From contig NW_027480438.1 of NCBI RefSeq assembly GCF_051401765.1, positions 930,001 to 994,000 of the forward strand: a stretch of 64,000 nucleotides of DNA, given 5' to 3'. Of this stretch, positions 50,001 through 61,040 are shown piece after piece. A program made the translations under genes and the position numbers. Under the pieces are notes generated by a model, which was not told the DNA's origin, did no database searches, and saw only the letters and a list, made by a program, of their open reading frames with translations. Numbering within the stretch: position 1 is the first letter of the stretch; each line of letters starts with the position of its first letter. Origin of the DNA: Calliopsis andreniformis (lineage: Eukaryota; Arthropoda; Insecta; Hymenoptera; Andrenidae).

Positions 50001-50880
50001 CAATTCTCAATCCTCAATCCTCAGGCCTCAGACCTCATACCTCAATCCTCAACCCTCAGCCCTCATCGTCAATCCTCAATCCTCAATCTTCAATCCTCAG
50101 TCCCCAATCCTCAATCATCAATCCTCAATACTCAATCCTTAATCCTCAATCCTCAGTCCTCAATCCTAAATCTTCAATTCTCAATCCTCGATCCTCAGTC
50201 CTCAGTCCTCAAACCTCAATCCTCAACTCTCAGCCCTCATCCTGAATCCTCAGTCCTCAGTCTTCAATCCTCAATCCTCAATCCGCAATACTCAACCTTC
50301 AATCCTCAATCCTTGTTCCTCAAACCTCAATTCTGAATCCTCAATCGTGAATCCTCAATCTTCAGACCTCAGTCATCAACAATCAGTTGTCAATCCTCAA
50401 TCCTCAATAGAATATCCTCAACTCACAGTTTTCAATACTCAATACTCAATCTGCAATCTTCAAACCTCTATCCACAAACAACAATTCCCATTACTCAACC
50501 CTCAACACTCAGTCCTCAATGTCCAATCCTCAATCCTCAATCCTCAATCCTCAATCGTCAATCTTCAATCCTCAATACTCAATCTTCGATCCTCAATCCT
50601 CAATCCTCAATCCTCAATCCTCAATCCTCATTCTTCAATCCTCAATACCCAATCCTCAATCTTCAATCCTCAATCCTCAATCCTCAATCCTCAATCCACA
50701 ATACTCCTTCTTCAATCCTCAACACCCAATCCTCAATCTTCAATCCTCAATCCTCAATCCTCAATCTTCAATCTTCAATACTCAATCTCCAATCCTCAAT
50801 CCTCAGACCTCAAACCTCAATTCTGAAACCTCAATTCTGAATCCTCATTCCTGAATCCTCAATCTTCAGCCCTCAGTCAT
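47003..50880 (+). repeat. HOR 3878 bp (D2-C-A-B-C2), copy 1
   Basis: Subunits of 1453, 643, 420, 858 and 504 bp. The total is exactly 554 times 7. Palindrome pair at 47481 and 47684. A anchor 49099 carries the CGGTTG mark. The C2 region shares CCTTGTTCC and TCGTGAATCC-like changes with 26.4 kb rather than with the adjacent copy. Confidence 0.93.
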
Positions 50881-53800
50881 CAACAATCAGTTGTCAATCC
50901 TCAATCCTCAATAGAATATCCTCAATTCACATTTTTCAATACTCAATACCCAATCTGCAGTCTTCAAACCTCTATCCACAATCATCAATTCTCATCACTC
51001 AACCCTCAACACTCAGTCCTCAATGCTCAATCCTCAATCCTCGATTCTCAATCTTCAATCCTCAATACTGAGCCTTCAATCCTCAATCCTCAATCCTCAA
51101 TACTCAATCCTCAATTCTCAATCTTCAACACTCAGTCCCCAATCCTCAATCTTCAATCCTAAATACTCAATCCTCAATCCTCAATCCTCAATCCTCAATT
51201 CTCAATCCTGAATGCTCAATCTTCAATCCTCAATCCTCAATCCTCAATCCTCAATCCTCAATCCGCAACCATCAATACTCAATCTTCAATACTCAATCCT
51301 CAATCCTCAATCCTCAATCCTCAATACTCAAACATCAATCCTCAATTCTCAATACTCAATAGAATATCCTGAATTCTCAGGATTCTATACTCAATCCTCA
51401 ATCCTCAATCTTCAATCATCAATATTCAATCTTCAATCCTCAATCCTCAATCCTCAATCCTCAATCCTCAATCATCAATCCTCAATCTTCAATACTCAAT
51501 CCTCAATCCCCAATCCTCAATCCTCAATACTCAACCATCAATCCTCAATTCCCAATACTCAATAGAATATCCTGAATTCTCAGGATTCTATACTCAAACC
51601 TCAATCCTCAGCCCTGAGCCCTCATGCACAATCCTCAATCCTCAATCCTCAATCCTCAATTCTCAATTCTCAATCCTCAGCCCTCAGTCCTCAAACCTCA
51701 ATCATCAACCCTCAGCCCACGTCCTCAATCTTCAATCCTCAATCCTCAATCCTCAATCCCCAATCCTCAATCTTCAATCCACAATACTCTTTCTTCAATC
51801 CTCAATCCTCAATCCTCAATTCTCAATCCTCAATCCTCAATCCTCAGTCCTCGAACCTCAATTCTGAATCTTCAATCCTCAATACTGAATCTTCAATCCT
51901 CAATCCTCAATCCTCAATACTCAATCCTCAATCCTCAATCTTCAACACTCAGTCCCCAATCCTCAATCTTCAATCCTCAATACTCAATCCTCAATCATCA
52001 ATCCTCAATCCTCAATCCTCAATCCTGAATGCTCAATCTTCAATCCTCAATCCTCAATCCTCAATCCTCAATCCTCAATCCTCAATCATCAATCCTCAAT
52101 CTTCAATACTCAATCCTCAATCCTCAATCCTCAATTCTCAATCCTCGATCCTCAGTCCTCAGTCCTCAAACCTCAATCCTCAACCCTCAGCCCTCATCCT
52201 CAATCCTCAGTCCTCAGTCTTCAATCCTCAATCCTCAATCCGCAATACTCAACCTTCAATCCTCAATCCTTGGTCCTCAAACCTCAATTCTGAATCCTCA
52301 ATCCTGAATCCTCAATCTTCAGACCTCAGTCATCAACAATCAGTTGTCAATCCTCAATCCTCAATAGAATATCCTCAATTCACAGTTTTCAATACTCAAT
52401 ACTCAATCTGCAATCTTCAAACCTCTATCCACAATCATCAATTCTCATCACTCAACGCTCAACACTCAGTCCTCAATGCTCAATCCTCAATCCTCAATTC
52501 TCAATCTTCAATCCTCAATTCTGAATCTTCAATCCTCAATCCTCAATCCTCAGTACTCAATCCTCAACCCTCAATCTTCAATCCTCAGTCCCCAATCCTC
52601 AATCTTCAATCCTCAATACTCAATCCTCAATCTTCAATCCTCAATCCTCGATCCTCAATCCTGAATACTCAATCTTCAATCCTCAATCCTCAATCCTCAA
52701 TCCTCAATCCTCAATCCTCATTCCTCAATCCTCAATACCCAATCCTCAATCGTCAATCCTCATTCCTCAATCCTCAATTCTCAATCCTCAATCCTCAGTC
52801 CCCCGTCCTCAAACCTCAATCCTCAACCCTCAGCACTCATCCTCAATCCTCAATCCTCAATCCGCAATCCTCAATATTCAATCTTCAATACTCAATCTTC
52901 AATCCTCAATCCTCAGTCCTCAAACCTCAATTCTGAATCCTCAATTCTGAATCCTCAATCTTCGGCCCTCAGACCGCAACAATCGGTTGTCAATCCTCAA
53001 TTCTCAATAGAATATCCTCAATTCACAGTTTTCAATACTCAATACTCAATCTGCAATCTTCAAACCTCTATCCACAAACATCAATTCTCATCACTCAAAC
53101 TTCAACACTCAGTCCTCATTGTTCAATCCTCAATCCTCAATTCCCAATCTTCAATCCTCAATACTGAATCTTCAATCCTCAATCCTCAATCCTCAATCCT
53201 CAGTCCTCAGTCCTCAGTCCTCAAACCTCAAACCTCAATCCTCAATCCCCAATCCTCAATCCTCAATCCTCAATCATCAATCCTCAATCTTCAATACTCA
53301 ATCCTCAATCCTCAATCCTCAGTCCTCAAACCTCAATTCTGAATCCTCAATTCTGTATCCTCATTCCTGAATCCTCAATCTTCAGCCCTCAGTCATCAAC
53401 AATCAGTTGTCAATCCTAAATCCTCAATAGAATATCCTCAATTCACAGTTTTCAATACTCAATACTCAATCTCCAATCTTCAAACCTCTATCCACAATCA
53501 TCAATTCTCATCACTCAACACTCAACACTCAGTCCCCAATGCTCAATCCTCAATCTTCAATCCTCAATACTGAATCTTCAATCCTCAATCCTCAATCCTC
53601 AATACTCAATCCTCAATCCTCAATCTTCAACACTCAGCCCTCATCGTCAATCCTCAATCCTCAATCTTCAATACTCAGTCCCCAATCCACAATCTTCAAT
53701 CCTCAATACTCAATCCTTAATCTTCAATCCTCAATCCTCAATCCTCATTCTTCAATCCTCAGTACCCAATCCTCAATCTTCAATCCTCAAACCTCAATCC

Positions 53801-54758
53801 TCAATCCTCAATCCTCAATCCTCATTCTTCAATCCTCAATACCCAATCCTCAATCTTCAATCCTCAATCCTGAGTCCTCAATTCTCAATCCTCAATCCTC
53901 AGGCCTCAGACCTCATACCTCAATCCTCAACCCTCAGCCCTCATCGTCAATCCTCAATCCTCAATCTTCAATCCTCAGTCCCCAATCCTCAATCATCAAT
54001 CCTCAATACTCAATCCTTAATCCTCAATCCTCAGTCCTCAATCCTAAATCTTCAATTCTCAATCCTCGATCCTCAGTCCTCAGTCCTCAAACCTCAATCC
54101 TCAACTCTCAGCCCTCATCCTGAATCCTCAGTCCTCAGTCTTCAATCCTCAATCCTCAATCCGCAATACTCAACCTTCAATCCTCAATCCTTGGTCCTCA
54201 AACCTCAATTCTGAATCCTCAATCCTGAATCCTCAATCTTCAGACCTCAGTCATCAACAATCAGTTGTCAATCCTCAATCCTCAATAGAATATCCTCAAC
54301 TCACAGTTTTCAATACTCAATACTCAATCTGCAATCTTCAAACCTCTATCCACAAACAACAATTCCCATTACTCAACCCTCAACACTCAGTCCTCAATGT
54401 CCAATCCTCAATCCTCAATCCTCAATCCTCAATCGTCAATCTTCAATCCTCAATACTCAATCTTCGATCCTCAATACTCAATCCTCAATCCTCAATCCTC
54501 AATCCTCATTCTTCAATCCTCAATACCCAATCCTCAATCTTCAATCCTCAATCCTCAATCCTCAATCCTCAATCCACAATACTCCTTCTTCAATCCTCAA
54601 CACCCAATCCTCAATCTTCAATCCTCAATCCTCAATCCTCAATCTTCAATCTTCAATACTCAATCTCCAATCCTCAATCCTCAGAACTCAAACCTCAATT
54701 CTGAAACCTCAATTCTGAATCCTCATTCCTGAATCCTCAATCTTCAGCCCTCAGTCAT
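50881..54758 (+). repeat. HOR 3878 bp (D2-C-A-B-C2), copy 2
   Basis: Identical subunit lengths to copy 1. Palindrome pair at 51359 and 51562, CGGTTG mark at 52977. Private changes are CTCGATTCTC near 51,040, CCTAAATACTC near 51,160 and CCGCAACC near 51,264. Confidence 0.93.
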
Positions 54759-55855
54759 CAACAATCAGTTGTCAATCCTCAATCCTCAATAGAATATCCT
54801 CAATTCACATTTTTCAATACTCAATACCCAATCTGCAGTCTTCAAACCTCTATCCACAATCATCAATTCTCATCACTCAACCCTCAACACTCAGTCCTCA
54901 ATGCTCAATCCTCAATCCTCAATTCTCAATCTTCAATCCTCAATACTGAGCCTTCAATCCTCAATCCTCAATCCTCAATACTCAATCCTCAATTCTCAAT
55001 CTTCAACACTCAGTCCCCAATCCTCAATCTTCAATCCTCAATACTCAATCCTCAATCCTCAATCCTCAATCCTCAATTCTCAATCCTGAATGCTCAATCT
55101 TCAATCCTCAATCCTCAATCCTCAATCCTCAATCCTCAATCCTCAACCATCAATCCTCAATCTTCAATACTCAATCCTCAATCCTCAATCCTCAATCTTC
55201 AATACTCAAACATCAATCCTCAATTCTCAATACTCAATAGAATATCCTGAATTCTCAGGATTCTATACTCAATCCTCAATCCTCAATCTTCAATCATCAA
55301 TATTCAATCTTCAATCCTCAATCCTCAATCCTCAATCCTCAATCCTCAATCATCAATCCTCAATCTTCAATACTCAATCCTCAATCCCCAATCCTCAATC
55401 CTCAATACTCAACCATCAATCCTCAATTCCGAATACTAAATAGAATATCCTGAATTCTCAGGATTCTATACTCAAACCTCAATCCTCAGCCCTGAGCCCT
55501 CATGCACAATCCTCAATCCTCAATCCTCAATCCTCAATTCTCAATTCTCAATCCTCAGCCCTCAGTCCTCAATCCTCAATCCTCAACCCTCAGCCCTCAT
55601 CCTCAATCCTCAATCCTCAATCCTCAATCCTGAATCCCCAATCCTCAATCTTCAATCCTCAATACTCTTTCTTCAATCCTCAATCCTCAATCCTCAATCC
55701 TCATTCCTCATTCTTCAATCCTCAATACCCAATCCTCAATCTTCAATCCTCAATCCTCAATCCTCGATTCTCAATCCTCAATCCTCAATCCTCAGACCTC
55801 AAACCACAATCCTGAATCCCCAATCCTGAGTCCTCAATCTTCAGCACTCAGTCCT
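54759..55855 (+). repeat. Truncated D2 unit at the edge of the homogeneous core
   Basis: It starts as a third 3878-bp HOR with a palindrome pair (55237, 55440). At about 55,560 it leaves the D2-C pattern (no CCCACGTCC) and enters diverged repeats with an H-type anchor at 55856. Confidence 0.86.
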
Positions 55856-58800
55856 CAACAATGAGTTGTCAATCCTCAATCCTCAATAGAATATCCTCAG
55901 TTCAGAGTTATCAATACGCAATACTCAGTCTGCAATCTCCAAATCTCTATCCACAAACATCAATTCTCATCACTCAACCCTCAACACTCAGTCCCCAATC
56001 CTAAATCTTCAATCCTCAATCCTCAATCCTCAATCCTCAATCCTCAATCCGCAATTCTCAATCCTCGATCCTCAGTCCTCAGTCCTCAAATCTCAATCCT
56101 CAACCCTCAGCTCTCATCCTCAATCCTCAATCCTCAATCTTCAATCCTCAGTCCTCGATCGTCAATCCTCAATACTCAATCCTCAATCATCAATTCTCAA
56201 TCTTCAATCCTCAATTCTGAATCTTCAATCCTCAATCCTCAATCCTCAATACTCAATCCTCAACCCTCAATCTTCAATCCTCAGTCCCCAATCCTCAATC
56301 TTCAATCCTCAATACTCAATCCTCAATCTTCAAACCTCAATCCTGAATCCTCTATCCTGAATCCTCAATCTTCAGACCTGTGACCTCAACAATCAGTTGT
56401 CAATCCTCAATCCTCAATAGAATATCACTAATTCACAGATTTCAACACTCAATACCAAATCCTCAATCCTCAATCCTCAATCCTCAATCCTCAATCGTCA
56501 GTCTTCAATCCTCAATACTCAACCATCAATCCTCAATTCTCAATACTCAATAGAATATCATGAATTCTCAGGATTCTATACTCAAACCTCAATCCTCAGC
56601 CCTGAGCCCTCATTCACAATCCTCAATCCTCAATCCTCAATCCTCAATTCTCAATCCTCAATCCTCAGCCCTCAGTCCTCAAACCTCAATCCTCAACCCT
56701 CAGCCCTCGTCCTCAATCTTCAATCCTCAATCCTCAATCCTCAATCTCCAATCCTCAATCTTCAATCCTCTATACTCCTTCTTCAATCCTCAATCCTCAA
56801 TCCTCAATCCTCAATCCTCATTCTTCAATCCTCAATACCCAATACTCAATCTTCAATCCACAATCCTCAATCCTCAATTCTCAATCCTCAATTCTCAATC
56901 CTCAGTCCTCGAACCTCAATCCTCAATCCTCAATCCTCAATGCTCAATCTTCAATCTTCAATACTCAATCTTCAATCCTCATACCTCAGTCCTCAAACCT
57001 CAATTCTGAATCCTCAATCCTGAACCCTCAATCCTCGGCCCTCAGTCCTCAACAATCAGTTGTCAATCCTCAATACTCAATAGAATCTCCTCAATTCACA
57101 GCTTTCACTACGCAGTACTCAATCTGCAATCTTCAAACCTCTATCCACAAACATCAATTCTCATCACTCAACCCTCCACACTCAGTCCTCAATGTTCAAT
57201 ACTCAATCCTCATTCCTCAATCCTCAAACGTCAACCTTCAATCCTCAATACTCAATCTTCAATCCTCAATCCTCAATCCTCAATCCTCAATCCTCATTCT
57301 TCAATCCTCAGTACCCAATCCGCAATCTTCAATCCTCAATCCTCAATCCTCAATCCTCAATCCTCAATCCTCAATACTCAACCATCAATCCTCAATTCTC
57401 AATACTCAATAGACTATCCTGAATTCTCAGGATTCTATACTCAATCCTCAATCCTTAACCCTGAGCCCTCATTCACAATCCTCAATCCTCAATCTTCAAT
57501 CCTCAATTCTCAATCCTCAATCCTCAGCCCTCAGTCCTCAAACCTCAATCCTCAACCCTCAGCCCTCATCGTCAATCTTGAATCCTCAATCCTCAATCCT
57601 CAATCCCCAATACTCAATCTTCAATCCTCAATACTCTTTCTTCAATCCTCAATCCTCAATCCTCAATCCTCAATCCTCAATCCTCAATCCTCATTCCTCA
57701 ATCCTCAATCCTCAGTCTTCAATTCTCAATACTCAATCTTCAATCCTCAATCCTCAATCCTCAATCCTCAATACTCAATATTCTATCGTCAGTCTTCAAT
57801 CCTCAATACTCAATCTTCAATACTCAATCCTCAATCCTCAATCCTCAATCCTCAATCCTCAATCCTCAATCCTCAATTCTCAATCCTCGATCCTCAGTCC
57901 TCAGTCCTCAATCCTCAATCCTCAATCCTCAGTCCTCAAACCTCAATCCTGATTCCTCAATCCTGAATCTTCAATCTTCAGACCTCAGACCTCAACAATC
58001 AGTTGTCAATCCTCAATCCTCAATAGAATATCACTAATTCACAGTTTTCAATACTCAATACTCAATCTGCAATCTGCAAATCTCTATCCACAAACATCAA
58101 TTCTCATCACTCAACCCTCAACACTCAGTCCCCAATCCTCAATCTTCAATCCTCAATCCTCAATCCTCAATCCTCAATCCTCAATCTTCAATCCTCAATT
58201 CTCAATCTTGAATCCCCAATACTCAATCTTCAATCCTCAATCCTCAATCCTCAATCCTCAATCCTCAATCCTCAATCCTCAGTCCTCATTCTTCAATCCT
58301 CAACACCCAATCCTCAATCTTCAATCCTCAATCCTCAATCCTCAATTCTCAACCATCAATCCTCAGTCCTCAGTCCTCAAACCTCAATCATCAACCCTCA
58401 TACCTCATCCTCAATCCTGAATCCTCAATCCTCAATCCTCAATCTTCAATCCTCAATACTCAACCTTCAATCCTCAATCCTCAGACCTCGAACCTCAATT
58501 GTGAATCCGCAATCCTGAATCCTCAATCTTCAGCACTCAGTCATCAACAATCAGCTGTCAATCCACAATCCTCAATAGAATATCCTCAATTCACAGTTTT
58601 CAATACTCAATACTCAATCTGCAATCTTCAAACCTCTATCCACAATCATCAATTCTCATCACTCAACGCTCAACACTCAGTCCTCAATGCTCAATCCTCA
58701 ATCCTCAATTCTCAATCGTCAATCCTCAATTCTGAATCTTCAATCCTCAATCCTCAATCCTCAATACTCAATCCTCAACCCTCAATCTTCAATCCTATAG

Positions 58801-59940
58801 TCCCCAATCCTCAATCTTCAATCCTCAATACTCAATCCTCAATCTTCAATCCTCAATCCTCGATCCTCAATCCTGAATACTCAATCTTCAATCCTCAATC
58901 CTCAATCCTCAATCCTCAATCCTCAATCCTCATTCCTCAATCCTCAATACCCAATCCTCAATCGTCAATCCTCATTCCTCAATCCTCAATTCTCAATCCT
59001 CAATCCTCAGTCCCCCGTCCTCAAACCTCAATCCTCAACCCTCAGCACTCATCCTCAATCCTCAATCCTCAATCCGCAATCCTCAATATTCAATCTTCAA
59101 TACTCAATCTACAATCCTCAATCCTCAGTCCTCAAACCTCAATTCTGAATCCTCAATCCTGTATCATCAATCTTCGGCCCTCAGACCTCAACAATCAGTT
59201 GTCAATCCTCAATTCTCAATAGAATATCCTGAATTCACAGTTTTCAATACTCAATACTCAATCTGCAATCTTCAAACCTCTATCCACAAACATCAATTCT
59301 CATCACTCAAACTTCAACACTCAGTCCTCATTGTTCAATCCTCAATCCTCAATTCCCAATCTTCAATCCTCAATACTGAATCTTCAATCCTCAATCCTCA
59401 ATCCTCAATCCTCAGTCCTCAGTCCTCAGTCCTCAAACCTCAATTCTGAATCCTCAATTCTGAATCCTCATTCCTGAATCCTCAATCTTCAGCCCTCAGT
59501 CATCAACAATCAGTTGTCAATCCTAAATCCTCAATAGAATATCCTCAATTCACAGTTTTCAATACTCAATACTCAATCTCCAATCTTCAAACCTCTATCC
59601 ACAATCATCAATTCTCATCACTCAACACTCAACACTCAGTCCTCAATGCTCAATCCTCAATCCTCAATACTCAATCTTCAATCCTCAATACTGAATCTTC
59701 AATCCTCAATCCTCAATCCTCAATACTCAATCCTCAACCTGAATCTTCAACACTCAGCCCTCATCGTCAATCCTCAATCCTCAATCTTCAATACTCAGTC
59801 CCCAATCCACAATCTTCAATCCTCAATACTCAGTCCTTAATCGTCAATCCTCAATCCTCAATCCTCATTCTTCAATCCTCAGTACCCAATCCTCAATCTT
59901 CAATCCTCAATCCTCAATCCTCAATCCTCAATCCTCAATC
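55856..59940 (+). repeat. Diverged flank, part 1
   Basis: Anchors at 55856 (H), 56387 (E), 57050 (F), 57993 (E), 58545, 59189 and 59504. The spacings 531, 663, 943, 552, 644 and 315 mostly do not recur elsewhere. Anchors carry extra changes (AATGAGTTG, AGCTGTC). Palindromes at 56550 (CATGA) and 57409 (ATAGACT) have lost pairing bases. 58,545-59,700 resembles a C-A-B run with one copy of the A body shortened. Confidence 0.85.
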
Positions 59941-60490
59941 CTCATTCTTCAATCCTCAATACCCAATCCTCAATCTTCAATCCTCAATCCTGAGTCCTCA
60001 ATTCTCAATCCTCAATCCTCAGGCCTCAGTCCTCAAACCTCAATTCTCAACCCTCAGCCCTCATCGTCAATCCTCAATCCTCAATCTTCAATCCTCAGTC
60101 CCCAATCCTCAATCATCAATCCTCAATACTCAATCCTTAATCCTCAATCCTCAGTCCTCAATCCTAAATCTTCAATTCTCAATCCTCGATCCTCAGTCCT
60201 CAGTCCTCAAACCTCAATCATCAACTCTCAGCCCTCATCCTCAATCCTCAGTCCTCAGTCTTCAATCCTCAATCCTCAATCCGCAATACTCAACCTTCAA
60301 TCCTCAATCCTTGGTCCTCAAACCTCAATTCTGAATCCTCAATCCTCAATCCTCAATCCTCAATACTCAACCATCAATCCTCAATTCTCAATACTCAATA
60401 GAATATCCTGAAATCTCAGGGTTCTATACTCAAACCTCAATCCTCAACCCTGAGCCCTCATTCACAATCCTCAATCCTCAATCCTCAATC
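59941..60490 (+). repeat. 550-bp tandem duplication, copy 1
   Basis: The next 550 bp repeat this piece almost exactly. It combines the late part of a B-C unit with a palindrome segment (60398, loop AATC and GTTCTAT arm). The only difference I noticed is CAATCATCAACTC against CAATCCTCAACTC. Confidence 0.88.
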
Positions 60491-61040
60491 CTCATTCTTC
60501 AATCCTCAATACCCAATCCTCAATCTTCAATCCTCAATCCTGAGTCCTCAATTCTCAATCCTCAATCCTCAGGCCTCAGTCCTCAAACCTCAATTCTCAA
60601 CCCTCAGCCCTCATCGTCAATCCTCAATCCTCAATCTTCAATCCTCAGTCCCCAATCCTCAATCATCAATCCTCAATACTCAATCCTTAATCCTCAATCC
60701 TCAGTCCTCAATCCTAAATCTTCAATTCTCAATCCTCGATCCTCAGTCCTCAGTCCTCAAACCTCAATCCTCAACTCTCAGCCCTCATCCTCAATCCTCA
60801 GTCCTCAGTCTTCAATCCTCAATCCTCAATCCGCAATACTCAACCTTCAATCCTCAATCCTTGGTCCTCAAACCTCAATTCTGAATCCTCAATCCTCAAT
60901 CCTCAATCCTCAATACTCAACCATCAATCCTCAATTCTCAATACTCAATAGAATATCCTGAAATCTCAGGGTTCTATACTCAAACCTCAATCCTCAACCC
61001 TGAGCCCTCATTCACAATCCTCAATCCTCAATCCTCAATC
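60491..61040 (+). repeat. 550-bp tandem duplication, copy 2
   Basis: Second copy, palindrome at 60948. No anchor block lies between 59504 and 61559 (2055 bp), the longest anchor gap in the window, partly because of this duplication. Confidence 0.88.
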
